Shown: positions 33,301 to 45,600, numbered from the stretch's first letter. The stretch is 64,000 nt of DNA from Dysidea avara (GCF_963678975.1 NC_089275.1:36556819-36620818), one strand, 5' to 3'. Numbers and translations are program-made. The notes: generated from the sequence alone by a model not told the origin.

Positions 33301-35962
33301 AGATCGAGCAGTTGGGAATGAAGATAGTTGCTCATGAGCAGACAACAGCAAAGAGTAGCCATCATCTTGTATTTGTAAAGAGACCCTCGCAAGCTGCAGT
33401 TGCAATCCTAGTTCTTGAAGGCGATGGTGAGAAGAAGCACGGACAACAAGCTAGTAAGCTAAGCTTGGCTTCTCAGGAAACATGTGTAATACTAGGACAG
33501 CAAACACCAGGATATTATATTACTCTAGTTGCACTGCAAGGGAGGTTCAACTACTTCTTCAGATAACGAGTGGCAGTTGGTTCCATTTGTGAAATTGTCC
33601 CATTTGACACTGCATAAACACATAGATGAAAATGTAGCAATGATATGATGTAGTTTCTATATATCCAAAGCTTGTACTCTCCACGAATACATAATACATT
33701 GGGTGTCCATGTTATAAGTTTGTTTTTCTCATGCCTATGCTTCAACCAGTCACATCAAGAGACACTTCCACAAAACCAGACCTGACACCTAATTATAACC
33801 ACCCCCCTTTCCCAAGGAAACAGCTAAAATAAATGTTCTCGTAATTGATCATGACACATATTGTGTAAGTCGCATATTTTACTATCCCGCCTTTTTCAAA
33901 GGGGATAAAATGATTCAGCAAACACATTTGTGTTGGAGTTATTGGGTTCATGCACGTGAGATGATTTCAATCTGGGTACTTGTCTGATTATATCTATGGC
34001 ACTACTGAGATTACAATGGCTTAATTTGTAGGACACAGCTTACAACAACTAATAAAGCCCATGACTTGTCACAAAGATGTCAACAGCAGCTGCTACAAGG
34101 AGCAACACAATTATGTTTCAGCTGATAGGGTGTCATGAACATAAACCAGTCTATGGCATGCAAGTTTGTCCCATCAAATCTTGAAACATTTCAATCATAC
34201 ATACATGCTATCCCTCCAGGAGGGCTGTGAGAAGCCAAAAGCCTGTGAGTACGTGCAGGGAAGTCACAAGCTTGGCATTTAATTGGAAGGGGTGCTCCCC
34301 CCCTCCCCAAACTCTTACATACATACATACATACATAACTAGCTAGCTACATACTATACACATAGTCTGTTAGAGAACAAGTGAACATTGTCTGTTACAA
34401 TGGAACAAAAATCAAGACAGTAATGTTCTGATTAAAAGGTAATATTTAATGTAATGATGGCTATCCCAACTCCTCCAAACACAGATCAGGTGATTTAGTC
34501 CAACCAGACGGATCTCATCTGCTACCACATACCCAAAAGCAATGCAATGCTGGATATTTCGCAGTATCATTACAACATGGAATATATTTAATGAACAAAA
34601 TTTCTCCCAGTAGTAGGGCTTTGATTCCAGGTTTTGAATTGCTTAAAAAGAGCTTGTGGCCTGCAAATGAGCTTGTACTATATAAATAGTACAAGCTCAT
34701 TTGAAATAGTACAGGCCCATTTGCAGGCCACAAGCTCATACATGTGACATGAATCGCCTGTTGACCGTAGAGGGGATTAGTGGGGGGATTAGACAAACCA
34801 CTATGCCCTAGAAGTGTTCTCAAATCCCCACATAAGCCATACTGGGGGATTGGGGTCTAACACTGATAGGAGCATTAATGTACAAAAGAAATAATAGCTG
34901 GTCCGAGGAGTGCTAATTTGTTATTGGAATGTTTGCAGCAGTTGCTATCAGCACAATTTTAACATATGTAAAAATCCAAAAAATGGTCACGTGACCAAAA
35001 ATCCCTTCATGTAGGATTTCCACTGCAAAATAAGATGATGCCTTAGCCTTTTGCATTGTCTCTGATGATTTTCATGCAGGCTGACCTTAAGATAAAACAA
35101 ACAAGTGCTAATATATTATTAAACTGTCTATTACTTTCAATACATCCATACCAGTGCAGTTTTAACTATAAACCCACAAAAAGTGGTCAGGTTGCCAACA
35201 ATCCCATTACAGCTATATATAAAGGACGTGCTATAGCACTACAAGATGTAGAAGTCTTCATTATAAGGCAAGAAAATACACTAATTGTGACTTCGGTCAC
35301 CCTAAAATACAATGATTTGCTAATAAGATGTCCAATTTAACTATTATGATATTTTTGGTCACGTGACCACTTTTTGTATGTTTTTGTGTGTTAAACTTAT
35401 GCTGATACTCAATGCCACAAGCAATTCAATAATAAATTAGCACTTGTTTGCTTTATCTTAAAGGTCAGTCTGTGTGAAAATCACCAGAAACAACAAAAGG
35501 AAGCGCCTTCTTATTTTGAGTTGGAAACCCTAAAATAAGCCCTGGGACACCTCAGCCAGGCAGAAAACAGTATTCCAACCAATAGCCATGAACTTTCATA
35601 CAGTCTTGTGTCAGTTCGCAACGTTTGGTAACATTCCTCAGAGCCTGAAATTATGGTCAGACATCTGCCATTTTCTGACCATTTCTGGCCAACGCCTGAA
35701 CACTTTTAGGAAATTTTTGTACAGTACTATTGAGTATGTCCGACCAAATAGCAGGACTTGTCAGATCATTTCCAAAACACAATTTTGGGCCCTGTTCCTA
35801 ATGCGTTCCTAACTTTGCTAAACACTCAAATTAATGCGAACTGTCACGAGAATAAATACAAGACACGCCCACCTTTTCCTCTTTTTCTGCCTCCTCCTCT
35901 ACCACCTTTTCTGTTTCCCCGGTCTTCTTTTGAAGAAGACCTGATCGCTCCGTCGAAGACAT
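21310..35962 (-). CDS. SLC6-family sodium symporter, paralogue A (593 aa)
   Basis: Twelve exons, in coding order: 35873-35962, 30550-30661, 29654-29837, 28780-28891, 28088-28289, 27070-27361, 25505-25641, 25359-25450, 22983-23084, 21972-22021, 21662-21785 and 21310-21594. All introns are GT-AG and all phases close, giving 593 residues from MSSTERSGLLQKK to SAGEYTKL. TM1 has the signature GTAVGTGNIWRFP, TM2-3 has VPIIILEFAAGRF, TM6 has QNAWDTSAAGFG and TM8 has LASLSSMVSLLE. The extracellular loop after TM3 is short, unlike the long glycosylated loop of neurotransmitter carriers. Gly in place of the TM1 Asp of monoamine carriers fits an amino-acid-type substrate. Unusual residues are Trp76 at the TM2 Tyr position, Asp252 in TM6, and Asn284/Ser288 in TM7. 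Exon 1 is separated by a 5.2-kb intron full of repeats. It is the tandem partner of the gene at 39653-53108. The plasma-membrane location is inferred from the family. Confidence 0.92.
22554..22600. repeat. solitary TGTGACC-family end
   Basis: TGTGACCGTCTCAGCAAAAA CCTACATAGTTTTCACC has the layout of the paired ends seen at 41376 and 14745, but no inverted partner was found nearby. It lies in an intron of SLC6 paralogue A. Confidence 0.5.
23726..24153. mobile_element. hAT-like miniature element, copy 3 (ATTATGC family)
   Basis: The left end TAGGCTTGAGCCAATTATGC pairs with the complement of the right end, TAGGCTTGCGCCAATTATGC. It is flanked by a perfect 8-bp duplication CTAAAAAA (23718-23725 and 24154-24161). 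It has an internal TACTCTAATAGA-motif palindrome at 23841-23925. It lies in an intron of SLC6 paralogue A and is non-coding. Confidence 0.85.
23841..23925. repeat. TACTCTAATAGA motif, several copies
   Basis: TTATTAGAGTATATCAGTC, GTATTAGAGTAGGTGACTGC and TCTATTAGAGTAACTCAATC follow each other inside the miniature element. Confidence 0.8.
24200..24718. repeat. foldback element, ~150-bp arms
   Basis: GCCTGTGAATTGATGG, AGCTGGCATATAAACTAGCC, CTGAAAGTTAGCTACTCC and GAAACCATAAACATTT on the left (24220-24320) recur inverted on the right (24610-24715) in the same order. The centre is near 24460. Confidence 0.75.
24745..24815. repeat. TACTCTAATAGA motif, direct pair
   Basis: TGACTGCTCTATTAGAGTAT occurs, and 32 bases later TGACTGCTCTATTAGAGCGT followed by TTCAATCTTTTT. 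It lies just outside the foldback element and is not within any recognised terminal repeats. Confidence 0.75.
25709..25881. mobile_element. pogo/Tigger-like miniature element
   Basis: The inverted ends CAGTGGTCCCTCCATTATCT are flanked by TA on both sides (25707-25708, 25882-25883). The element is 173 bp and lies in an intron of SLC6 paralogue A. It carries one TACTCTAATAGAACAGTCA motif at 25801-25819. Confidence 0.8.
25801..25819. repeat. TACTCTAATAGA motif, single copy
   Basis: TACTCTAATAGAACAGTCA occurs inside the TA-flanked CAGTGGTCC miniature element, whose ends are unrelated to those of the hAT-like elements carrying the same motif. Confidence 0.8.
27009..27068. repeat. (AC/GC)n microsatellite touching an SLC6-A splice donor
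   Basis: On the coding (minus) strand it reads GTAAAGTGTGTGTGTGTG starting at the donor of the 27070-27361 exon, then GCGC and GT repeats. Confidence 0.9.
27415..27896. mobile_element. hAT-like element with 5-bp target duplication
   Basis: The left end CAGTGGTGGATCTAGC pairs with the complement of the right end (CAGTGGCGGATCTAGATG). The flanking direct repeat is CACAG (27410-27414 and 27897-27901). It contains two TACTCTAATAGA motifs at 27632-27690. Confidence 0.7.
27632..27690. repeat. TACTCTAATAGA motif, direct pair
   Basis: TTGCTCTATTAGGGTAG and TGACTGCTCTATTAAAGTAT with TCTCGATCGTTTTG following, inside the CAGTGGTGG element. Confidence 0.75.
28411..28552. mobile_element. TA-flanked miniature element (CAGTGAAACCTGT ends)
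   Basis: The ends CAGTGAAACCTGT and complement CAGTTAAACCTGT are flanked by TA. It is 142 bp and lies in an intron of SLC6 paralogue A. The type resembles mariner/pogo relatives. Confidence 0.65.
29937..30227. mobile_element. CAGGGGCGTAGCC miniature element, 5-bp duplication
   Basis: The ends CAGGGGCGTAGCCAGG and complement CAGGGGCGTAGGCAGG are flanked by the direct repeat ATGTG (29932-29936, 30228-30232). The size is 291 bp. A 5-bp duplication fits hAT5-type elements. Confidence 0.8.
32570..33405 (-). pseudogene. C-terminal remnant of a LINE-type polyprotein
   Basis: Minus-strand frames contain a Cys/His knuckle, CDVKCTLCDSGRPTSSH, then after a frameshift near 33025 ILGGCPVAITQQRYTYRHNQ (RH-x2-VL). 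Further on come ARSRKQNK-like residues (SRKQNKAEYHQLLVEFDHLQ) and YYKTIEISVLGHY. This order matches the region after the RT domain in retroelement polyproteins common in sponge and cnidarian genomes. No RT catalytic core is present, and the copy is broken by frameshifts. It lies inside intron 1 of SLC6 paralogue A. Family recognition is from memory of the motif order and is moderately certain. Confidence 0.65.
34313..34338. repeat. (ATAC)n microsatellite
   Basis: CATACATACATACATACATA repeats in intron 1 of SLC6 paralogue A. Confidence 0.85.
34650..34737. repeat. hairpin, 20-bp perfect arms
   Basis: GAGCTTGTGGCCTGCAAATG pairs with CATTTGCAGGCCACAAGCTC. The loop itself contains a second inverted pair (GAGCTTGTACTAT / ATAGTACAAGCTC). 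Confidence 0.85.
35013..35531. repeat. foldback element, ~190-bp imperfect arms
   Basis: Left-arm phrases AAAATAAGA, TGATTTTCATGCAGGCTGACC, AAACAAGTGCTAAT and AAAAAGTGGTCA recur inverted at 35345-35531. A partial third copy (GGTCACGTGACC) is at 34986-34997. It lies in intron 1 of SLC6 paralogue A. Confidence 0.75.
35639..35794. mobile_element. CAGAGCCTGAAATTATG miniature element, copy 1
   Basis: It is 156 bp with ends CAGAGCCTGAAATTATG and complement CAGGGCCCAAAATTGTG. It is homologous over its whole length, in opposite orientation, to 50648-50806. A TTCCT direct repeat flanks it. It sits about 80 bases downstream (in transcript sense) of the SLC6-A exon 1 donor. Confidence 0.75.
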
Positions 35963-36790
35963 GATCACTGTTTCTTAGGCCAGAAACAACAAGATGATGA
36001 TGCAACAATCATGTGATTGTGGCATTACGGAATTATACGGTAAACATTTCGATACTCGCTACTTTACGTTTTTTTCCAAACTGAAAGCCGGACATCTGTC
36101 AACTAGACATTTGTACAGGTCACTTTATTTAAGATTAGCACGAAAGACGAGATGACACTGAAAGCTAGTCAGTTTAGCTATTTATTTTATCCAATGCAGC
36201 TGCAGGACCATCTACACCACACTATTACAAATCAATTTACAATGATCAGTGTGATTGCTAATTTCTGTTCAAATGCTACACTAGACTCTATCTGATTCAA
36301 TTATCAAGTCTATTCCAATCTGGTATACTGTTCGTCTGGTAGGAATGGTTGGTATAGGGTACTAGTTTAAGGTTGTGTGATCGAGTCCTCAGTTGATCTC
36401 ATGGGAAGGTGACAATTTAACTGGGTATAATTTAAAAGTTGTGTAGTATTGACTAGTCTTGCTTATTTGTGACATTCTTGTAATGCTGGCCAATTTAAGC
36501 CGGTTTCAAGGATGTTTGGTGATGCTGGGTGCCTCTTTAATTTGCAATTGATTTCTCATGGTTATAAGCTACCTGCATGTCACAAAATGAGCAGCTCTAT
36601 GCTGGATCATCTCAACTATATACTGGGTAGGTTTGGTGGTAATAATCCCATATTGGTGAACAGTACTCTAATACCATGATAGCCGGGTATCATAAATTGT
36701 TTGTTATGCTGGCTAGCTCATGTAAAAAACGATGGTAGTGAAAATGTATGTAGTCCATGTGTGGTTTTCATGAAAATTTATGACTCCAAG
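35963..36790. promoter_or_regulatory. upstream flank of SLC6 paralogue A
   Basis: This is the region 5' of the minus-strand start codon at 35962. The promoter is expected here but no TATA box or initiator could be assigned with confidence. No coding exon was seen. Confidence 0.3.
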
Positions 36791-37082
36791 CAGGGGCGGA
36801 GGAAGTAGTTGATATGAGGGGGCCCAGACTTAGTCTCTGGTTTGGTATGGTGAGACCAAAAAAAAAAAAAAAGTGATAAACTACACTGATAAAAATCCTT
36901 AATACATAGCTTGCTACACACTGCTCTAATACTGTGACTGCTTTATTAGAGTGACTGCTCTATTAGAGTATCTCGATCTTTATCACGGTTTTCAGCCCCA
37001 CTCCACTGAAGAAGGATAACTTCGGCGTGGTATCATTCTGAGGGGAGCTAAGCCCCCTAACCCCCCCCCCTTTCCGCCGCCT
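36791..37082. mobile_element. CAGGGGCGGAGG miniature element with 11-bp direct repeats
   Basis: The left end CAGGGGCGGAGGAAG pairs with the right end TTTCCGCCGCCT. ATGACTCCAAG occurs exactly on both sides (36780-36790 and 37083-37093). It contains the TACTCTAATAGA motif at 36936-36982. Confidence 0.75.
36936..36982. repeat. TACTCTAATAGA motif, direct pair
   Basis: TGACTGCTTTATTAGAG is followed at once by TGACTGCTCTATTAGAGTAT and CTCGATCTTT, within the CAGGGGCGG element. Confidence 0.8.
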
Positions 37083-37377
37083 ATGACTCCAAGAAACAGC
37101 CGGTGTTGTTTGGTGACTGTCAGTGAAGTGCCATTCATTACATATATAAACTTTTGCTATAGTGGTTTGAAATATTTTACAATAATGTCATTTTTCTGTC
37201 CATTTTGACAACTTTATCAGATTTTGCTGGAGTTAGGTGATCAGTTGTGCTATGAATAACTTTGCATATAAAACATTCATCCACAAAGAATTTCGCATCT
37301 CAATTTTATCTGGCTATTAATACCTTCTGCTATAAATTAATATGTCATGACATTAGCTAATATGTAGTAAAAACTAG

Positions 37378-37544
37378 TGTATAGAACCCAAGACGGAGCC
37401 TTGTGGTACCCCTGATGTGACTTCACAAGGAGGAGAAAAGGAACCATCAAAGACAACTTGTTGGTAGCAATTGCTCAAGAAAGATTCTAACCATCGCAAA
37501 ATCTCATCTTTAATGCCATAGGATTCTAGCAGTACTTTTATGTG
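37378..37544 (-). pseudogene. LINE reverse-transcriptase fragment
   Basis: A 56-codon stretch without stops reads LLESYGIKDEILRWLESFLS, then QQVVFDG and TSGVPQGSVLG. It aligns with the RT palm region of the LINE at 1927-3699 (WIESFLSNRVQQVVLNG ... TSGVPQGSVLG). The rest of the element is missing. It lies in the 3.7-kb interval between the two SLC6 genes. Confidence 0.8.
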
Positions 37545-37559
37545 AGACTGGGACCGGGT

Positions 37560-39652
37560 TTACTAAAAGATATAACTTGCAGTGTTTATTTATTAATTTA
37601 ATTAAGGCTTTTTGTTACAATAAATGCTTTAGCAAAGTCATCAGTAGCAGTAAACAGTTGTGATTCACAGGATTAATGCTTTGCCACAAAGCTAAACTGT
37701 GAAACTGACAGGGGATTATTATGATGTTATGTAATTCCAAGTGTTTCATAATCTGGCTCAAGTTGTAATTGTATCATGCTACATTACATTGCTAACAATG
37801 ACATTATCTTACATGTTTTGGGAAGATATATAGTGAAGATGCAGTATACTGAGTTGTGGCTATAGGCCTAGTTGGAGCCTCAACTATAACCATGTATGTA
37901 TGCAGAGTTGGAGTGGTCACTTAGTAACCATGTAACAGGGGTTAGTTACTTTTTAAAAATAGAAAACTAAACACTAAAATTATACTTGTTTGTTAACTAT
38001 TTCATAACTATTATGCTCAGCAAGGGATGCAGAATATATGTGTGCACTGACAATAACAATTCTGTGGCCATGCATGCAGTTTCAATTATGTACATCTGTT
38101 GCTGAATCATTAAGAACAGAACAGAACACAGAATGTGGTGTATAGCATATAATAGGCATAAGTGCATGCTTTACATATATGACTAGCAGGCAATACAGTC
38201 ACTTTACTGTGGATTATGACTGGCGCTTACTGAGATTTTATATTATAGCTACACTGTTGGACTATAATATTATAATGATACCTTAATTTTTGCATTATTG
38301 TGTTGAAACATGGGAGTTTTCATAGTAATAGCCTAGACCCCCTTCCGTCATGCCAGTTTAACTTTTAACCTATAAACTATGCATTAACCTGAGGATTTTC
38401 AGTTTGTAGCAAGGTAAATACTGAGTCGAACAAACACATATTATAATTATGGATGTACATGCTAATATATATACACGGTAACTATAGTTATATATCTTAG
38501 TTACATGCTTTGTATAACTAGTAATAACTTGTATCTGTCTGCTAAGTTACAATAGTATATAATTACAATAGTTACAACCTAGCTAGTATAATTATACACG
38601 TATTATACCACACATCTTACTGTGTAAACACCATCTGATCACAATGCTTAATTTTGTTGAGCCTGGCTCATTGCAATCAACTAGTTGGATAACAGTGAAT
38701 GCCAAAGGGGGGTTTCACTGAATGCCGTCTGAATAAAATTAGTACTGATCATGATGTGTGCATGCTGATAAGGATAAAATATTTGGCTGATCGTGACTAA
38801 GGTCACTCAACAAGACCACATGATGACAGTTGACAAAACTACCTAATAGAGTGGCCATTATGGCAATGAGAATAGATTATTCACTTTGGTCATATGAGTG
38901 GATTATAATAGATATCCATCTTCTTGACTGATAATAAACTATATTTTGATATAAGATATCACTTTCATTATATAGTAAGACCAACACATCATATATGCAT
39001 ACATTACACCCTTACCTCAGTGTTCAACAGAATACAACCTACTGTGCATGCTATATAATAATTATTTTACATCACTTTTACACAGTCCCCAACAATAAAA
39101 AAGCTATTTGTCCACATGTATCCTCCAACCACAAACACAAGTACACGTAGCTGATTCCTAGTAACTAATATTATTATTGACTAATCCACGGAAGATTGTT
39201 AATTTTATTTCTGATTCCATTACAGACTCCTTCGATACCATCTCATCACTACCAATATTACCATACCAACTTCTCCATCATTAGACTGGATTTCTCAGTC
39301 TCAACATTATGGGGTATAGCTACTAATGGCGAGACCAGGGGATTGGCCAAGAACATGTGAACCAATACATTTCTACACTACCATATCAGTGACTCTAAGG
39401 CATACTGTCAGTATATGCATGCTCAAAAACAAACCTCACATGAACGTACATACCTCTATTAACTTACTTTTGTATGGCTTCAGTGGAATAAAAAATAATA
39501 TTTTGACACAAATCACATGTACACAGCCCAACACAAATAAAATTACTACACACAATTTATACAAAGTAGTCCATTACACATTATGGGCGTGTAGCTACAA
39601 AAAACACAATATGAACATTTAGGATAAAATATATTATTATTTATTTTAGTAA
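37560..39652. other. intergenic sequence between the SLC6 genes
   Basis: No exon-like frame was seen. It is AT-rich with no boundary I can assign to a repeat. Confidence 0.45.
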
Positions 39653-42600
39653 CTACAATACAGTATCTTCATCGGTTGATGCATACATGTTCTCATCAGT
39701 GGTAGGTCCATCTGATCTTGTTACTTGGTAATATTGCATCTTGTCTTCGTTCTCATCAGAGTCTGGAGTATGAGTAACATGAAGATGATGAGCTGGTATT
39801 GGTGCACTAGTTGATGACTTGATGAGGAACCTCAAGATTTGATGACTACGTGAACTGGGATCTTTAGGATAATATTGTATTGGCTTCATCCACCAGTTTA
39901 GTCCAATCACAATCAGAATAGTAAATGCCCACTACAGATACACACAATAACACTCATCTACCTATTATACTAACACACATGGACTATGGTCATTTTGATA
40001 TATAGTTAGATAGAACTTCATTATAGTGATAGTACATTTCATAATAGCCCTCAACCTTGAAAGTGGGTATCAATACAGGGCAAACGTAAGCACTACGACC
40101 ACTACAGCAGCAGCTATAGCAGGTTTCTGTTGGTTAAATAGATATACTCTAATAGAACAGTCAGGCAATCATATATACCCTAATTGAACAGTCACCATGT
40201 TTTATGGAGCTTAAAGATCTGATTGAACATTGACACACTCGTCACTTGGCCTAACCTTCCATTGGCCCTGTAATATTGTATCACTATCATAATCTGTATC
40301 TAAACTGTACATTGGTTGTTGCACTTATCACCACCAAATGTGTCTTAATAGCAACCTAGAAGGAAATCCGCTGTACTGTTAAGTTTATTAAAGCATTTGT
40401 TTTACTATAAACAGGAATTAGAATTTAATAAGGGTATAACTGCTGTATGTGTTAATGTCCGTTATTGTCATTACCTGTGTTAACACCATGATGAGACTAC
40501 CCCGGGTGTACTTGTACCACGTCTCATCCTCATTGTCAACAATCTCCCGAATGATATACCACAGGAGAATACCAATTGCTTGTAATGGACTTAGCACACT
40601 ATAGAGAGATCAAGGCACGCAAATTATAGACAATAGTCACAATACAATTTTAAATTTAAAGTAACAAGTTTACTAGTATAACACACTGTTTTTTAAAACA
40701 TACGACAACTAACTAGTGATGCTATTGACAACCTTTGAAGATCAAGCCAACTAGGGTTGGGAGGTATTTAGGTATTAGTAGTTAAAAAGGTATTTTTCAG
40801 ATACCATTGTGGCTTTCTAAAAATACTGAATATCGAATTTAATGAATTAGTTAAATTTTTGGTGGTTTAGTGGTGGCTACACATGAAGTCAAGCCCCATA
40901 CAACCATGTGTTTATGCTGTGGACAAGACAAACACAATAATTTACCTTTTGAGATATTCAAACCTTACTTTGTGGTACAATTGTCATTCATTTGTTCCTT
41001 TAAAAGATAACTTTCACTACTAGCACAATGTGGGTATAAGTGTAAATCATAGGTTTTTAAAAAGTGTACAAATGTAAAGGTATTTAGTGATACCGAGGTA
41101 TTTTTCGTAATACCGTACCGTTCTTCAAAAAGCGATACCGCCTATCCCTAAAGCCAACAACACCATTAAACATTCACTACAAGTTTCATATACATGGTCA
41201 TAGTTATGTGAACTCCATAAATAATTGCTACATATATTGTGACAAGGGTGAACTCAATATGGTGAACACTACATGCATTTTAAGTGCTTACTAAATAATG
41301 AATGTCCATAACCGAGGTAGTTTCCAATCTCCAATTCCATACTAAAGGGTAAAAATGTTGTACGTAAATGTTATTATGAGACCGGCTGAGCAAAAACCAA
41401 CCGTTTTTGCTAAAGTCTATTTTACCATAAAACTGTATCGAAATACACTGGGTAAAAATATGTGTGCTACATGAAAATTTTATGCACGTTTTAATCACAT
41501 TCATATGCACTGAAATTAAGACTAATCAATAAAACCAATATACCACCGGATTTGCCTGTGTATGGAGAGTAAGAAAATCTTTTGCTTTGTGTTCACACAG
41601 CAAAGGGTACGTGAGTTATGAGCGTTTATTTACAATGCAGTAAAAACAGTGTTCACCATCGTCTTTCTTAGTTGGAATGGCCTTCTTCTTTGTCAACATG
41701 GAGGAGTACAGAGAAAGCACTATACCTTGATTGATTTGCCAGTTCATGGTGCACAGATTGAGCCAAGTCTCATCTTCGTAGCTTGTTTCAATCATGAGTT
41801 ATGATCGATTATCTAAGTGCCTGTAATTTATTTCCCATATTGTTACTGTACAAATTGAATTTATCACTGTTCCAATTGTCAAGCACTATAACTCCAAGAC
41901 CATTCATCATAAATGGCTAAAGCTTTAGCTGTCCACTATTTTGTTACGATAGATCACAGAAATGGAATCTGAAGAATATGCGAAAACGGCTGGTTTTTGC
42001 TCAGCTGGTCACATACACACAAATATGTACAATACAGACCAGCAGTTACAACTACAGTACAAAGATACATAATTCTGTATACCACAAATCAGTGTTAGTT
42101 GAAGTTCAGTTAGACGAACATAGACGGACATGTCCCAGGAAGACAGTGCAACAGAAAAAAAAGTTTGTGTGTGTGTGTGCGTGTGTGTGATTTTTTACAC
42201 AAATGCATAGTAGACTAGTTCTTAGATTAGAGCAGGGCATTCCTGTCTCCTCTTTTTGCACACTTCACATAAAACTACGTCTGTACATGTACTGAGCTAA
42301 CTGCTCTAACCCCATTCTACTAAAGCCATACACATCAAAAATATAATGAGGAGCACAATATTTAACCCCTAACACTGGAAGTTATACCACCCAGGGCTCA
42401 ACCCAGAATATAAACCTAGAGGGGGCGAAGTAAGTCGCTTCGGATTCTAGGGGGGTCTGGGGGCATGCTCCCCCAGGAAAATTTTGAAAATTTAGGTGTA
42501 AATATACTCAATTCTGGTGAAATTTTACTGTGATGCCATTGAATATTGACTATTGGATTATACAACTTTGGGATCAATTAAACCTTTCCATTTCTCAAGG

Positions 42601-45600
42601 CTTTAGGTATAAACCTAGGGGGGGCAATAGCTAACCCAGAGGGGGCCTGTGCCCCCCCCCCCCCCGCCCCCCCTAGATTAACCCCTGCCACCCCACCTGT
42701 AGAAGTCAAACCCCAGAAGTATATTGACTAATTATTAGTACACTGGTAATGTTTACTGGCACTGTGGCACATTCTGTTTATAAACTAAAAATAAACCAGA
42801 CACTAGCCTAGCTGCCTTAGTTCGTTTTAAGTTAAGTATATAGGCAATTGCAATAGACAGGTATGTCACTTTATTTATTAAGTATCAAGTACATACCTTG
42901 TTCACAACTTCAATCCTGAACCTTTCACCACCATAGCGGATTACCATGAACACACAGAACAGTCCATTAAGTAATAAAGCATAGCCCCACACTGTGTCCT
43001 AAACAAGATAAAAAAAAAAACACCAAAAAAAAAACCCCAATACATGTACATATGTGACCGAATTTGACAAAACAAGTGTTCCACACACATCCAATTTTCT
43101 GACTTTAACAAACTGTAACATGACTATTCAGCCTAAAAGTTTCACACAATTCTTCCGTAGCATTGTAAAATACCAGGTCAAAATGTGAAACTTATGGCAT
43201 ACTCCTATACTGAATTATGGTGCTTCAAAGTCAAAAAAGTGGATGTGTGTGGAAGCCTTGTTTTGTCAAAGTTGGTCACATATATGCATGTACTCCATAC
43301 GTACAGATCATATCTCAGTACTAGTGTTGTACCGATAACCAAATTATCCAATTATTCCGATAACTGATATTAAGCAACATAATTAGCTGATACTGATAAC
43401 TGATCCGATATACACTGATAACACTAACACTCATTCTCATCATTACTAAATGACTCATAACCATTGATATACAGCTCATTCTAAGCTAAAATGTAAATAC
43501 GTCAAGCAAAAGCTACTGTTTACATAATAAAGTACAGTTATACACTGGCTGAAACCTAAAAACCTCAGTTAACCGTTGGGCATGGCCTAAAACCTGACAG
43601 TTTGCTATGGGCATGGCTTGTGGTCACCACCACACCATTACTACTTAACTAATTAAAATGCCAAATAGTTTATGTCTAGTTTTCTCCAAACTCATTATAC
43701 CACACAGTGCAGTGGAGATGAACATTGGCTTTGGTTTAATCAATACCGATTAATCGGCTGGTAGCCAATATCGATCCGCCAATATCGATTATTGAACCTA
43801 TATCTCAGTACTAGAATAGAGCATCTGTATTCTGTAACTTGTATTACGAAGTGAATTAAATGTTAATAATGTATGAATATTGTAAGGCCATATCATAACG
43901 GCATAAAAGGTTCTGAATGGCCCAGTCAACAATATCAGGTTCTTGTGACCGGATCTTGGAAAACCTACCTTTTGGGCACAAGCAAACTTTTTGGTAAAAC
44001 TTAATTGAAAATTTCAACATTTTTTTCAATATAAATTTTTTTTACACATTTGGATAAAGCAAGTATTAAACCATCTAGTTTCACACCCATAGCTTCTTTT
44101 TCTTAGGAGATATGGATGATTATATCAGACCATGTAGTAATTTTACATGCGTGGGACAACAATTAACTTACAAATTGGGTGATTTGTTCAAGTGCTGGAA
44201 TGGCTAAAACTTAGTCTTAGACAATAATACATGGGATTTAATTGCAGAAATGTACCAAGAATACTTCATTAAACTATCAGAAATGTCTTTTAAAGTATTC
44301 TAGATGGTAAAAATGGAATTATTGGTAAACAAAGTGATTTGTCACCATTTGTCACCCTTAATCACTCACAGAACTCAATACATTGCCATAAAAGTTAGTT
44401 TGTAATGTACAGGAAGAGAAAATTGGCCATATCTCAGGAATGCTTAAAGATATTAAGCTGAAATTTTGACACAAGATAGATGAGTACCCAGTACCTAATC
44501 TAAGCTATAAAACAGAAAATTGACCAATGTGCCAAAAAGGTAGGTTTTCCAAGATCAGGTCACAATACCGTTATCAAAGATGTAGGTTCACAGAAGGCGC
44601 TTGCGCTTATAGCCTGCAAATGTGCTCCCCACACACATACAGATAACATGTACACAGCACAAGTAACTAACTACACAGTTGCAAATAAAAACAGAACAGT
44701 CCACAATATAATTAAAATTTACAGTAAAAGAAGAAGAGCAGACCTAAAAGCAGTCCAATTTGTCAGCTGTAAAATGTGAATGGGAATAATGCTCCACAGA
44801 AAGGGAGTATCGACAAGAGAAGAGTATCAATAAGGATTAATAGTCAAGGATGGAATTAATAGGGTCAGTTAATGTGATCTAGTGACAGTAGAAGAAAATT
44901 GAAAGTATCTTGAAAATGGAACGATAATTACCTCTGTTGTGTAAAATATCATGAGTTAGACAAATAGCAGAAAATGATCTCTAGTCCTAGTATGGAGAGG
45001 AGACCATTAAAGTTCTTGAATGTATTATTTGAGAACTACTAGAACACTTTTTTGTTGAACAGTCATAGGCAAACAGTTTTGATTCTTGCAAAGACACATA
45101 GTATTCACGAGTAACACATACAGTATGTACATAGGCAACATCTATGTGATCACCTGATTGACTAAGATGTCAAGATCAATGGCTGATGCAAGGCCAATGA
45201 AAAAGATAATAATTCCCATCAATATAGTAGCTGGAATACGTCTAACTGTGAAAAAATACAATTACAACATGTAACTAAACAAACATGTGTATAGTAGTAT
45301 AAGTGTAACAAGAGGAAAATTTTGAAAATTTTCAGTTATACAAACACTTTTCCCTAGTTTGAATGATTAATTCTCCATTGTATATTGTTGACATGATTCA
45401 CACTTACTTCCAAAGTCTGACAACACATGTATTGGTCTCTCCATTAAAGACACCACTGAACTGAGACCAGCTAATGCCACACAGAGGAAGAATACAACAC
45501 AGAGAATTCGTCCACCAGTAATATTGTTGTAGAGTATCGGCATCCTGTAATACAGCCACCAATACCTCAGTCAGTACCAAATTACCAATAATATTACATA

